From: MAG-120531 sp963934855
GTDB lineage: Bacteria > Bacteroidota > Bacteroidia > Flavobacteriales > Flavobacteriaceae
DNA length: 64,000 nucleotides
Direction of reading: 5' to 3'
Assembly (NCBI GenBank): GCA_963934855.1
Contig: CAWWAC010000002.1
Location: 1 to 64,000, forward strand
Shown here: positions 36,111 through 45,325 of the stretch, in pieces
Position numbering within the stretch: the stretch's first letter is position 1
How the letters are laid out: the number at the start of each line of letters is the position of its first letter
The notes under the pieces: model-generated
What the model was told of the DNA's origin: nothing
Database searches by the model: none
Seen by the model: only the letters and a program-made list of their open reading frames with translations
Made by a program: the position numbers and the translations under genes

Positions 36111-37332
36111 TAGAGACAATTGGAAAGAAATATTTGATACCATTAAAAAGAATAAGTTAAGAACGTTCTTATCTGGTTTTACTGTGGCTTTAGGTATTTT
36201 AATTTTCGTGGTTTTATACGGCTTTGGGAATGGGCTAAAAAATACTTTTAATGAGTTTTTTGGCAATGATGCTACCAATGTATTTTATTTATTTCCCGGA
36301 AAAACATCTGAGCCTTATATGGGTTACAAAGCCAACAGACGAATTGAATTTGACAATTCAGATCTCAAAGATATTAAAGAGAATTTTGCCTTGTTTTTAG
36401 ATTATGTGACGCCTCAATTAAGTAGAGGTGTTTTAGTTAAATACGGAGAAGAATCTGACAATTATTCTATTAGAGCTGCTGCACCCTCAATTAAAGAAGC
36501 TGAACAACTGATTCTTATGGGAGGCCGTTTTATTAACCAGTTAGATATTGACAACAGGACTAAAAATGTAGTGATTGGCAGGTTGGTAAAAAAAGATCTT
36601 TTTAAAGGAAAAGAGGCAATAGGTGAATTTATAGACTTAGGAGGTAGTTCTTTTAAAGTAGTTGGTGTTTTCCAAGACGATGGAGGAGATAGAGAAGAGC
36701 GTGTTATTTATATGTCTTATACCACAAGGCAGCTTATAGAAAAAGCCACAGATAAAGTAGATCAGATTATTGTTGGGTTTAAGCCAGAAATTGGATACGT
36801 GGGTGCCATGGCTTTTGAGAAGAGTTTAAATTCCTACCTAAGAGATAAAAAATATATAAGCCCTAAGGATCCCAACGGAATTTTTATTAGGAATGTGACG
36901 GACCAGCTTAAGCAGAATCAACAATTTGCAGGAGTACTTCAGATTATTATTTCATTTTTTTGTATTGGAACCCTCATTGCAGGTATTATAGGTATTAGTA
37001 ATATTATGGTATTTGTAGTGAAAGAGCGCACCAAAGAAATTGGCATTAGAAAAGCTTTGGGAGCTACCCCAAGATCAGTTATTGGCACCATTTTGTTAGA
37101 GTCTATTTTTATCACTACTATTTCTGGATTTATAGGAATGATGATAGGAGTGGGAATTCTAACAGGATTGGGAGACACGCTTAAGGATTACTTTATTACT
37201 GATCCTTATATAGATATGGGTATAGCTATTGCCTCTACTATTATGCTTATTATTTTTGGAGGTATTGCAGGTTATATACCTGCCAAACGCGCTGCAGAGA
37301 TTAAACCAATTGTAGCTTTAAGAGACGAGTAA
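36103..37332 (+). CDS. ABC transporter permease, MacB/FtsX type (first of two)
   Basis: A 409-residue protein of the MacB type: one helix near the N-terminus (about 24-45), a periplasmic MacB_PCD domain (about 50-260), then three helices near the C-terminus with the FtsX motif ERTKEIGIRKALGATPRSV (about 310-328). It starts within the ATPase gene and is followed three bases later by a paralogue. In contrast to MacB, the ATPase domain is a separate protein. The two permeases probably form a heterodimer. Confidence 0.9.
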   Translation: MFNRDNWKEIFDTIKKNKLRTFLSGFTVALGILIFVVLYGFGNGLKNTFNEFFGNDATNVFYLFPGKTSEPYMGYKANRRIEFDNSDLKDIKENFALFLDYVTPQLSRGVLVKYGEESDNYSIRAAAPSIKEAEQLILMGGRFINQLDIDNRTKNVVIGRLVKKDLFKGKEAIGEFIDLGGSSFKVVGVFQDDGGDREERVIYMSYTTRQLIEKATDKVDQIIVGFKPEIGYVGAMAFEKSLNSYLRDKKYISPKDPNGIFIRNVTDQLKQNQQFAGVLQIIISFFCIGTLIAGIIGISNIMVFVVKERTKEIGIRKALGATPRSVIGTILLESIFITTISGFIGMMIGVGILTGLGDTLKDYFITDPYIDMGIAIASTIMLIIFGGIAGYIPAKRAAEIKPIVALRDE

Positions 37333-37334
37333 TT

Positions 37335-38597
37335 ATGAAATTTTTATTTGATTCAAATACCTGGCAGGAAATCTTTGGTTCTATTCAAAAGAATAAGACC
37401 AGAACTGTTATTACAGTAATTGGAGTACTCTGGGGAATCTTCGTATATATTGCCATGGCTGGAGCTGCAAAAGGCTTAGATAATGGCTTTGAACGCGCCT
37501 TTGAAACGGTAGCCATGAATTCTATGTTTACTTGGGCACAGAGCACCTCAATGCCTTATGCAGGCTTCAAGACAGGCAGGCGGTTACAGTTAAAAATTCA
37601 AGACGTTACAGTACTTGAAAATAGAATTCCAGAAATAGAGTTTATTGCCCCTAGAAATGCCAAAGGTGTTTTTGGAGACACGCCTGCAAAGGTTGTCAGG
37701 TCCCTTAAATCTGGGGATTATGCCATATATGGAGACTTCCCTATTTACACCAAGATAGCTACAAAGAAAATTTACGATGGCGGGCGTTTTATTAATGATG
37801 AAGACATAGATCAGAATAGAAAAGTTTGCGTGATTGGAGAGCGCACCCAAAAAGAGTTGTTTGAAAAAGACGAGGACCCAATTGGTGCCTACATTAGATT
37901 AGATAATATTTATTTTCAAGTAGTAGGGGTTCACAAGTACACTCCTGGAGGTGGCTTTGAAAGTGATAGTGATATTTACATTCCCTTTTCTACTTTTAAA
38001 AAACTTTATAATACAGCAGATAATGTGGATTGGTTAACCATAGCAGCCTATGATGACGCAGATGTAGTTCAGGTAGAGAAAGATGTAAAAAGTACTCTAA
38101 AAAGTATTCACAACGTAGATCCAAATGACCAGCGTGCTTTTGGTGCCTTTAACTTGGGAGAGGTGTTTAATAAAATAAAGGGGTTTGCCACGGGCATGAC
38201 CTTTTTATCTTTGGTAGTAGGTATTGCTACCATTCTTGCTGGTGTGATTGGAATTGGAAATATTTTACTTATTGCAGTAAAAGAACGCACTAAGGAATTA
38301 GGAGTGAGAAGGGCTTTAGGCGCCACTCCAAGAGAAGTGAAAGCACAAATTATTTTGGAGTCAGTTTTTTTGACCACTATAGCTGGTATTTTAGGAATTA
38401 TTTTAGGGGCCTTTGTACTGTACATTGTCAATATACTTACTAAAGACACTGATTTCCCCTATGCAAACCCTACAGTCCCTATTCCATATGTGCTTGGGGC
38501 CATGTTACTCATGATAGTACTGGGAACTTTAATAGGCCTCATTCCTGCTCAAAGAGCAGTGAGTATTAAGCCTATTGACGCACTAAGAGAGGAATAA
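37335..38597 (+). CDS. ABC transporter permease, MacB/FtsX type (second of two)
   Basis: A 420-residue paralogue of the preceding permease with the same layout. N-terminal KNKTRTVITVIGVLWGIFVYIAMAG makes the first helix, and a periplasmic domain follows with segments such as GGRFINDEDID that match GGRFINQLDID in its neighbour. The FtsX segment ERTKELGVRRALGATPREV is followed by three helices in total. The similarity points to tandem duplication. The adaptor and outer-membrane channel genes follow, so this is a tripartite export system. Confidence 0.9.
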   Translation: MKFLFDSNTWQEIFGSIQKNKTRTVITVIGVLWGIFVYIAMAGAAKGLDNGFERAFETVAMNSMFTWAQSTSMPYAGFKTGRRLQLKIQDVTVLENRIPEIEFIAPRNAKGVFGDTPAKVVRSLKSGDYAIYGDFPIYTKIATKKIYDGGRFINDEDIDQNRKVCVIGERTQKELFEKDEDPIGAYIRLDNIYFQVVGVHKYTPGGGFESDSDIYIPFSTFKKLYNTADNVDWLTIAAYDDADVVQVEKDVKSTLKSIHNVDPNDQRAFGAFNLGEVFNKIKGFATGMTFLSLVVGIATILAGVIGIGNILLIAVKERTKELGVRRALGATPREVKAQIILESVFLTTIAGILGIILGAFVLYIVNILTKDTDFPYANPTVPIPYVLGAMLLMIVLGTLIGLIPAQRAVSIKPIDALREE

Positions 38598-38634
38598 GCC
38601 AAATTTAAATAACATTAATACTAAATACAACAAG

Positions 38635-39765
38635 ATGAATAAATTTTTAAAATACGGTCTAATAGGAGCCCTAGTTCTTGGCGCATTATGGGCAGCAGCT
38701 TTTTTTGTAAAGTCTAACAGCAAGTCCTCAATTAATTATGACACTACCAATGCTTTTATCTCTAATATTGAAAAGAAAACAGTAGCTACAGGTAAAGTGG
38801 TGCCTGAAGATGAAGTAGAAATTAAGCCTCAGATTTCTGGAATTATAGATAAAATTTACTTAGAAGAAGGGGCTCAGGTTAAAGCTGGAGATTTAATAGC
38901 TAAAGTGAAAGTAGTACCTAATGAGCAAGCGCTAAATTCTGCTCAGGGCCGTGTTAAGAATGCTAATATTTCTTTGGCTAATATCACTATAGAGTACAAC
39001 AGGAATAAAACCTTATTTAAAAATGGAGTTATTTCTTCACAAGATTTTAACACACAACAGCTGCGTTTAGATCAAGCAAGAGTTGAGTTAGAGAACTCTA
39101 AGTCAGATTATGAAATTATAAAATTAGGATCTGCGGGTGGTTCTGCAACTGCAAATACTAATATTAGAGCCACTGTATCTGGAACCGTTCTTGAAATTCC
39201 TGTAAAAGAAGGAGATCAAGTAATCCAATCCAATAATTTTAATGATGGAACTACTATAGCTACTATTGCAGACCTAAGTATTATGATTTTTGAAGGAAAA
39301 GTAGATGAAGGTGAGGTTGGAAAACTTGTAGTAGGTATGCCCCTACAAATTAGTTTGGGAGCCATAGAAGATAAAAAATTTGAAGCCAGATTAAAGTTTA
39401 TAGCTCCTAAAGGAGTGGAAGAGGCAGGAACCGTTCAATTTAAAATTGAGGGAGATGTAAAAGTTGAAGATGACTTTTTAATTAGAGCTGGTTACAGCGC
39501 AAATGCTTCCTTAATCTTGGAGAAAAAAACAGATATTCTAGTGATGTTAGAAGCCTTACTTCAGTTTGACAGAGACACAGATAAGCCATACGTTGAAGTG
39601 TCTGTTGGTGATCAAGAGTTTGAGCGTAGAGATGTAGAAATAGGAATTTCTGACGGAATTAATGTAGAAGTGCTTTCTGGAGTTACTGAAGCAGATAAAA
39701 TTAAAATATGGAACAAAACAGAACCTATTAAAAAAGGGACTGACGAAGAGACGGACAAAGCATAA
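38635..39765 (+). CDS. Efflux periplasmic adaptor subunit (MacA/HlyD type)
   Basis: Membrane fusion proteins bridge inner-membrane transporters and the TolC channel. The 376-residue chain has an N-terminal membrane anchor (about 6-25), a biotinyl-lipoyl-like first half (EIKPQISGIIDKIYLEEGAQVKAGD), a coiled-coil hairpin (about 95-165), the second lipoyl half (RATVSGTVLEIPVKEGD), then beta-barrel and membrane-proximal domains. It lies between the permeases and the TolC gene, fitting a MacA-like role. The substrate is unknown. Confidence 0.9.
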   Translation: MNKFLKYGLIGALVLGALWAAAFFVKSNSKSSINYDTTNAFISNIEKKTVATGKVVPEDEVEIKPQISGIIDKIYLEEGAQVKAGDLIAKVKVVPNEQALNSAQGRVKNANISLANITIEYNRNKTLFKNGVISSQDFNTQQLRLDQARVELENSKSDYEIIKLGSAGGSATANTNIRATVSGTVLEIPVKEGDQVIQSNNFNDGTTIATIADLSIMIFEGKVDEGEVGKLVVGMPLQISLGAIEDKKFEARLKFIAPKGVEEAGTVQFKIEGDVKVEDDFLIRAGYSANASLILEKKTDILVMLEALLQFDRDTDKPYVEVSVGDQEFERRDVEIGISDGINVEVLSGVTEADKIKIWNKTEPIKKGTDEETDKA

Positions 39766-39809
39766 ATATGAATAGAGTATTCTATTGAATACTTTTTAAA
39801 ACATTTTCC

Positions 39810-41150
39810 ATGAAATTTAAAATAGCAATAGTAGCCTTCGGTCTTTTTTCAAGTCTTAGTATGGCTCAGCAAAAAGCTTGGACCCTAGAAGCCTGTGTAG
39901 CATACGCAGAAGACAACAATTTAAGCATAGCTCAATTTGAATTAGATTACGAAAACGCTCTCATTGACAATTCAGATGCATTGGGCGCTATGTTGCCTAG
40001 TTTTAACACCTCTATGAGTAGTTCAGGGAATACAGGTTTGGCCTTAGATCCCACTACTAACTCTCTTATAACTAGCACTATTTTTTCCGCATCTGGTAAT
40101 GTAGGATCTGGTTTAACGCTTTTTGACGGTCTTAGAAACGTTCACAGGCTCAATAGAGCTAAGCTTTCTAGCTTAGCCAGTGAGTATCGTTTAAACAACC
40201 TTAAAGATGACATTCGCCTTGCGGTTGCTAATTCTTATTTACAGGTATTATCTGGGAAAGAATCAGCCAAAGTGGCCCAAGCCCAATTAGCGGTTTCTAT
40301 GAAGGATTTAGAGCGCACTAGAGCTTTAAGTGTCTCAGGTGTAGTGCCTAAAGGAGATGTATTGGAAATTGAAGCAACAGTAGCTGGGCAAGAGCAGCAA
40401 TTAGTGGCTGCTCAGAACAGTATTATAATTTCTAGAATTGCCTTAGCTCAGTTATTGCAAATCACGGATTATGAAAACTTTGATATTTCAGAAGAAATTT
40501 TTATGCTGCCTAATAGCAGTGTTTTAGACAATACGCCCAAGGAGATTTTTGAAAAGGCTTTGACCTTTAGAAGTGATATTAAACTGTCTATGACCAATGT
40601 AGCAATAGCCAATAAGGACTTACAAATAGCAAAAGGAGGCTTGTACCCTACTATTGGAGCATTTTTTAACTATAACACTAGGTATTCAGACCAAAACTTT
40701 AATAGAAATACAGGAGAATTAGTGGCTTTTAAAGATCAGTTGTGGATTAATGACGGAGTTTCATTTGGAGCTCAATTAAGTGTGCCAGTTTTTAACGGCT
40801 TTACAGTTAAGAATAATATAAAACGCTCAAAAATCAGCTTAAAAAGAACAGAGTTACAGTTTATACAAGACAAACTTACACTTGAGACAAATATTAACCA
40901 GGCCTATGCAGATGTAAATGGAAGTGTGAAGTCTTTTGAGGCAGCTCAAAAAACATTAGAGGCAAGGTCTTTAGCTTTTCAGTATACCAAGGAAAGATTT
41001 GAGGTAGGATTGTTAGATGCCTTTAATTTTAGTCAGGCTCAGCTTAGAGTAGACAATGCTCAAGCCAATCTAATTTCTGCTAAATACAATTATATTTTTA
41101 GACTAAAGGTCTTAGAATTTTATTTTGGAATACCTTTGGCGGTAAACTAA
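39810..41150 (+). CDS. TolC family outer-membrane efflux channel
   Basis: A 446-residue outer-membrane factor. A signal peptide ends near SMAQQ (about 20). Two similar halves follow, each of long helices and two beta strands, with WTLEACVAYAEDNN at the start and the second-half repeat near KDLQIAKGGLYPTIGAFFNYN. The TolC signature of alternating aromatic strands (LSVPVFNGFTVKNN) is visible. It completes the five-gene export system; tsaB begins eleven bases later and may be carried on the same transcript. Confidence 0.9.
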   Translation: MKFKIAIVAFGLFSSLSMAQQKAWTLEACVAYAEDNNLSIAQFELDYENALIDNSDALGAMLPSFNTSMSSSGNTGLALDPTTNSLITSTIFSASGNVGSGLTLFDGLRNVHRLNRAKLSSLASEYRLNNLKDDIRLAVANSYLQVLSGKESAKVAQAQLAVSMKDLERTRALSVSGVVPKGDVLEIEATVAGQEQQLVAAQNSIIISRIALAQLLQITDYENFDISEEIFMLPNSSVLDNTPKEIFEKALTFRSDIKLSMTNVAIANKDLQIAKGGLYPTIGAFFNYNTRYSDQNFNRNTGELVAFKDQLWINDGVSFGAQLSVPVFNGFTVKNNIKRSKISLKRTELQFIQDKLTLETNINQAYADVNGSVKSFEAAQKTLEARSLAFQYTKERFEVGLLDAFNFSQAQLRVDNAQANLISAKYNYIFRLKVLEFYFGIPLAVN

Positions 41151-41161
41151 AACGCTAGGGA

Positions 41162-41839
41162 ATGATTCTCAATATTGAAACAGCTACCACCAACTGTTCT
41201 GTGTCTATAGCACATGAAGGGTTGGTGGTTTCTTTTAGGGAATATGCAGATGTAAATTACTCGCATGCAGAGCAGCTACATTCATTTATTTCTGAAGCTC
41301 TGGAGGCAGCAGCCCTAAAGCTTTCAGATCTAACAGCTATTGCGGTAAGTAAGGGTCCTGGATCTTATACAGGGCTAAGAATTGGCGTTTCTGCGGCTAA
41401 GGGTTTATGTTACGCCTTAGGTATTCCACTAATATCAGTGCCAACGCTTCAGAGCTTGGCTACCAAGCAGTCCATTTTAGAGGGAGAAGTGATTGTGCCT
41501 ATGCTAGATGCCAGACGCATGGAAGTTTATATGGCCGCCTTCAATTATAACATGCAAGAGGTAGTTGCTACAAAAGCTGCTATTATCACTTTAAATAGTT
41601 TAGATGCTTTAGCGGCCTCTTTCAAAAAAGTGCACTTGATAGGGAGTGGTGTAGAAAAAGTGTTGGCCATTATATCTAATGAAAATATTGTTGGAGTCTT
41701 AAATGCTTTACCTTCTGCTAAAGAAATGGGGCCCCTTTCATATACCGCCTTTAAGCTTGGTGATTTTGAAGACGTAGCTTATTTTGAACCTTATTACCTA
41801 AAAGATTTTATGTCTTTATTAGCTGCTAAGAAAGCTTAA
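41162..41839 (+). CDS. tsaB: tRNA threonylcarbamoyladenosine biosynthesis protein TsaB
   Basis: TsaB is the ASKHA-fold partner of TsaD in making the t6A modification at position 37 of tRNAs that read ANN codons. The 225-residue protein starts MILNIETATTNCSVSIAH with the phosphate-1 loop, has HAEQLHSFI (about 35-43), and the conserved segment VSKGPGSYTGLRIGVSAAKGL (about 62-82). TsaD-type metal-binding histidines are absent, as expected for TsaB. It follows the TolC gene; the mechanosensitive channel gene converges on it. Confidence 0.95.
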   Translation: MILNIETATTNCSVSIAHEGLVVSFREYADVNYSHAEQLHSFISEALEAAALKLSDLTAIAVSKGPGSYTGLRIGVSAAKGLCYALGIPLISVPTLQSLATKQSILEGEVIVPMLDARRMEVYMAAFNYNMQEVVATKAAIITLNSLDALAASFKKVHLIGSGVEKVLAIISNENIVGVLNALPSAKEMGPLSYTAFKLGDFEDVAYFEPYYLKDFMSLLAAKKA

Positions 41840-41916
41840 ATATTAGACAGTTTTAATGGTATAATTAAAAATACATACGTTCATTTAGGTTCCTTTTTGA
41901 ATTTATATAATATTCT

Positions 41917-42771
41917 TTACTTTAAATCTTTGTTTCCTAGCGTGTGTATAACTCTTTGTGGGAATGGAATTTCAATTCCAGCTTTGTCGTACTCTAGTTT
42001 TAGAGTTTCTATGACATAAAAGTGTGCCTCCCAAAAATCTTCATTTTTAGTCCAAAACCTAAAGCTTAATTCTACTGCACTATCTGCTAAATTTGCCACA
42101 AATACAGATGGAGCTGGTTCCTTTAAAATTCCAGGATGGTCTTCACAAATGTGCAGCAATATGTCTTTGGCAGTTTTAATATTTGCATTGTATGAAATAC
42201 CCACCGTTATATTGTCCCTTCTGGTCTCTTCGGTATTGTAGTTTACAATGGTGTGATTGGAAAGATGTCCATTCGGTATAATGGCGGCTTGGTTTCCAAA
42301 GGTGTTTATTTTGGTAGTAAAAATAGATATATCATTTACAGTTCCAGAAACACCTTGTGCCTCTATAAAATCACCCACTTTAAATGGTTTGAAAATGAGA
42401 ATTAAAACTCCACCTGCAAAGTTAGCAAGAGATCCTTGTAAAGCCAATCCCACGGCAAGTCCTGCTGCTCCTACTATAGCGACCAATGAGGAAGATTTTA
42501 CGCCCAATTGGGTAATGACTAATACAAATAGTATTCCTTTTAGAGAAATATTAATAAAGCTAGCCAGAAAACTCTCCAAGGTAAGATCGTAGTCTTTTTT
42601 TTCAAAAAAACGATGTACCAATCTATTGATAAAACGAACCACCCACAACCCAATAAAAAAGATTAAAGCTGCAGTGAAAAGGCTTGGAAGCATACTTAGA
42701 CCTACAGTATAGGCGTCCTCTAATAAACTAACATAGTTTTTAACATTTGCGTATTCCTTTAACTGATTCAT
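41917..42771 (-). CDS. Small-conductance mechanosensitive channel (MscS family)
   Basis: MscS channels open under membrane tension and release solutes in osmotic downshock. The 284-residue chain has three N-terminal helices (about 25-45, 65-85, 90-113). The third is the Gly/Ala-rich pore helix VGAAGLAVGLALQGSLANFAGGVLILIFKPF. The beta domain follows (VGDFIEAQGVSGTVNDISIFTTKI, with IPNGHLSN), then a C-terminal alpha/beta domain. Length and motifs match the simple MscS type. It lies downstream of the NifU-like gene on the minus strand. Confidence 0.93.
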   Translation of the reverse strand: MNQLKEYANVKNYVSLLEDAYTVGLSMLPSLFTAALIFFIGLWVVRFINRLVHRFFEKKDYDLTLESFLASFINISLKGILFVLVITQLGVKSSSLVAIVGAAGLAVGLALQGSLANFAGGVLILIFKPFKVGDFIEAQGVSGTVNDISIFTTKINTFGNQAAIIPNGHLSNHTIVNYNTEETRRDNITVGISYNANIKTAKDILLHICEDHPGILKEPAPSVFVANLADSAVELSFRFWTKNEDFWEAHFYVIETLKLEYDKAGIEIPFPQRVIHTLGNKDLK

Positions 42772-42878
42772 GTTATTTCACTTTTAATTTAAGCTCTTTT
42801 AAATTAAATTATCCCAAGATGGGGTATATCTAAAGAAACTTCCGTAAGGTTTTTTAATTTGTAATTATATAATTTTTG

Positions 42879-42886
42879 CAAATATA
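42879..42886 (-). promoter_or_regulatory. Possible -7 box of the mscS gene
   Basis: Minus strand TATATTTG, 107 bases upstream of the mscS ATG and just after the stop of the NifU-like gene. No clear TTG partner. Confidence 0.35.
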
Positions 42887-42888
42887 TT

Positions 42889-43794
42889 TTATCCATTAAC
42901 AGCTACTACATGGCTCACTTTTTCACCCATCATATTTTTAAGCATATTCTCAATTCCATTTTTAAGAGTGAAAGTGCTAGATGGACAACCAGAACAAGCT
43001 CCTTGTAAAATTACATTTACCGTCTTAGAATCAGCGTCATAAGAGTCAAACATAATATTACCTCCGTCACTGGCTACTGCTGGTTTAATATGCTCTTCTA
43101 GTATGTCTATTATTTGCTTGCTGGTATCATCTAAATTTTCAGAATGCAATAGGGTTGTGGGTGCTTTTGCCTTTTCTTTTTGAATGGTAGCAGCACCTAC
43201 TGCCACTGCGCCAGTCATTAGGAAATCTCTTATGAGTTCTCTGAGTTCTACAGTGAGTACTTCCCATTCTGCCACTTCATACTTAGTGATAGATATATAA
43301 TTCTGATCCATAAATACTTCCTTCACAAAGGGGAGCAAGAAGAGTTTCTTAGCAAGAGGAGCATCTTTAGCTTCATCTATATTTTTAAATTCAAAAAGTG
43401 CTGGGACAATTAATTTATTAGCCACATACTTCATTACAGAGGGATTGGGCGTGTTTTCTGCATATACGGTAATGGCTTGTGGGACCTTATTTGGGTCTAA
43501 AGCCACTGCAGCCTGTCCGGCATTTAAGTACTCTACTAATTGCTGCGCCAGACTCTCTTTAATATCTTCCCAGCCAACTATGTCATATTTTTCAATCCCT
43601 ATAAAATTACTAGCTATATACACGGTCTTTATGAAGGGAAGGTGAAATAGTTGCTGAGCTAAAGGGGAGTCTTTGGCTTGGTCAATATTTTGAAATTCGT
43701 AATTTTTATTTGGAGACACAAAATGGTTGGTCTCAAACTTCATTATATTTGGGTTGTTCGTGGGAATAATGGTGATGGTATACTCTTTTTCCAT
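42889..43794 (-). CDS. NifU-family iron-sulfur scaffold with two Nfu_N domains
   Basis: An iron-sulfur cluster carrier of 301 residues. Two tandem Nfu_N (Scaffold Nfu/NifU N-terminal) domains, about 4-90 and 108-195, share the pattern PNPxVMKxxxNxxxVP...FxNIDEAKDxPLAxxLFxLPFxKxVF. A C-terminal NifU domain (about 225-301) carries the cluster motif CSGCPSSTFTLKNGIENML with the CxxC pair. The start is the ATG at 43794; an upstream Met would add nine residues of unlikely sequence. It diverges from the carbonic anhydrase gene. The Nfu_N duplication is known in Bacteroidota. Confidence 0.9.
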   Translation of the reverse strand: MEKEYTITIIPTNNPNIMKFETNHFVSPNKNYEFQNIDQAKDSPLAQQLFHLPFIKTVYIASNFIGIEKYDIVGWEDIKESLAQQLVEYLNAGQAAVALDPNKVPQAITVYAENTPNPSVMKYVANKLIVPALFEFKNIDEAKDAPLAKKLFLLPFVKEVFMDQNYISITKYEVAEWEVLTVELRELIRDFLMTGAVAVGAATIQKEKAKAPTTLLHSENLDDTSKQIIDILEEHIKPAVASDGGNIMFDSYDADSKTVNVILQGACSGCPSSTFTLKNGIENMLKNMMGEKVSHVVAVNG

Positions 43795-43810
43795 AACAAA
43801 AAATTTATAA

Positions 43811-43818
43811 CAAAAGTA
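43811..43818 (-). promoter_or_regulatory. Possible -7 box of the NifU-like gene
   Basis: Minus strand TACTTTTG, 16 bases upstream of the chosen start. Its position also disfavours the longer ORF starting at 43821. No TTG partner seen. Confidence 0.4.
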
Positions 43819-43874
43819 CAAAGGAATTCTAGGAATAGTTCTAAAAAAATGACCTCATTTAAATGGGAACCTAT

Positions 43875-43882
43875 TATATTTG
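43875..43882 (+). promoter_or_regulatory. Possible -7 box of the carbonic anhydrase-fabD pair
   Basis: TATATTTG, 19 bases before the ATG at 43902. No TTG partner at standard spacing. Confidence 0.4.
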
Positions 43883-43901
43883 ATGCTTAATTGATTTATT
43901 T

Positions 43902-44429
43902 ATGGCGCTCATTAAACCCCTTAACGGGAAAAAACCCATTTTTGGCACAAATTGTTTTTTGGCAGAAAATGCAACTGTAATAGGTTCTGTAGTAATGGGT
44001 CATCAATGCAGCGTCTGGTACCAGGCGGTCATTCGAGGAGACGTACATGATATTATTATAGGGAATAAGGTAAATATTCAAGATGGTGCAGTCATTCACT
44101 GTACCTACTTAAAAAGTCCTACCATTATAGGTAATGAAGTGTCAATTGGGCATAAGGCCATTGTGCACGGCTGTACGATTGAGGATCAAGTATTGGTGGG
44201 AATGGGAAGTATTATTATGGATGACTGTGTTATTGGTACTGGAAGTATTATTGCCGCAGGAGCTGTAGTGACTAAAGGGACCATTGTGCCACCAGGAAGT
44301 GTATATGCTGGAGTGCCTGCTAAATTTATAAAAAAGGTAGATCAGAAACTCTCACAAGGAGAAGTGCAAAGGATCGCTAACAATTATATTACATACGCCC
44401 AGTGGTACAAGCCATGGGATCAATATTAA
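43902..44429 (+). CDS. Gamma-class carbonic anhydrase-like protein
   Basis: A 175-residue left-handed beta-helix protein of hexapeptide repeats (pattern V-x-G-x-x-x). The family's zinc ligands are visible as His in IQDGAVIHCTY (about 66), SIGHKAIVHGCT (about 84 and 89). The YrdA/PaaY/CaiE group of gamma-carbonic anhydrases matches this length and the early segment NCFLAENATVIGSVVMG. Activity is not certain, because many family members are inactive or act on other substrates. fabD follows five bases later. Confidence 0.88.
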   Translation: MALIKPLNGKKPIFGTNCFLAENATVIGSVVMGHQCSVWYQAVIRGDVHDIIIGNKVNIQDGAVIHCTYLKSPTIIGNEVSIGHKAIVHGCTIEDQVLVGMGSIIMDDCVIGTGSIIAAGAVVTKGTIVPPGSVYAGVPAKFIKKVDQKLSQGEVQRIANNYITYAQWYKPWDQY

Positions 44430-44434
44430 AAAAT

Positions 44435-45325
44435 ATGAAAGCATATATTTTTCCGGGCCAAGGGGCTCAATTTTCTGGCATGGGTAAAGATTTATACCAG
44501 CAGTTTTCTGCTGTAAAAAAAATGATGGACGCAGCCAATGTGATATTAGATTTTGATCTCAGTAAGGTTATGTTTGAAGGAACTGCAGAAGACTTAAAAC
44601 AAACCCAAATTACACAGCCAGCTATATTTTTACATTCTGTAGCCATGGTAAAAGCTTTGGGAGGTCAATTTAAACCACAAATGGTAGCAGGACATTCTTT
44701 GGGTGAGTTTTCTGCTTTGGTAGCCAATGGAGCACTAGCTTTCCAAGACGCTTTAAAATTAGTTTACCAAAGGGCAGTAGCTATGCAGGAGGCCTGTGAT
44801 AAAACAGCAGGAACCATGGCGGCAGTACTAGGTTTAGATGACGCAGTAGTAGCCCGTATCTGTGAAGAAACCCCCGGAGTGGTAGTAGCGGCTAATTACA
44901 ATTGCCCTGGGCAGTTAGTGATTTCGGGATCTATAATAGCCGTAGAAACAGCTTGTGAGGCTTTAAAAGTAGCGGGTGCTAAACGGGCTTTATTGTTGCC
45001 AGTAGGCGGTGCTTTTCATTCTCCTCTTATGGAGCCAGCCAGAGCTGCTTTGGAAGCTGCTATTAAAGAGACCCATTTTTCTACTCCAAATTGCCCGATA
45101 TATCAAAACGTAAGCGCCTCCGCAGTTTTAGACGCAGATTCAATTAAATCTAATCTCATAGATCAGCTAACCGCTCCTGTGAAATGGACACAATCTATTG
45201 AGTCTATGGTGGCAGACGGTGCTACTCATTTTATAGAATTAGGTCCTGGAAAAGTACTTCAAGGTTTGGTGAAGAAGATTGCCCCAGAGGCACTGTGTAG
45301 CGCGCCAGATTTTAGCGCAAAATAA
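44435..45325 (+). CDS. fabD: Malonyl-CoA:ACP S-malonyltransferase
   Basis: FabD transfers malonyl from CoA to acyl carrier protein at the start of fatty acid synthesis. The 296-residue protein has the opening IFPGQGAQFSGMGKDLY, the nucleophile motif GHSLGEFSAL (Ser about 90), and catalytic His in PVGGAFHSPLMEPA (about 197-200), then ELGPGKVLQGLVKK near the end. The ATG at 44435 is used; an upstream in-frame ATG at 44402 would run back into the carbonic anhydrase gene. Its 3' end overlaps the converging Nramp-like gene by 14 bases. Confidence 0.96.
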   Translation: MKAYIFPGQGAQFSGMGKDLYQQFSAVKKMMDAANVILDFDLSKVMFEGTAEDLKQTQITQPAIFLHSVAMVKALGGQFKPQMVAGHSLGEFSALVANGALAFQDALKLVYQRAVAMQEACDKTAGTMAAVLGLDDAVVARICEETPGVVVAANYNCPGQLVISGSIIAVETACEALKVAGAKRALLLPVGGAFHSPLMEPARAALEAAIKETHFSTPNCPIYQNVSASAVLDADSIKSNLIDQLTAPVKWTQSIESMVADGATHFIELGPGKVLQGLVKKIAPEALCSAPDFSAK

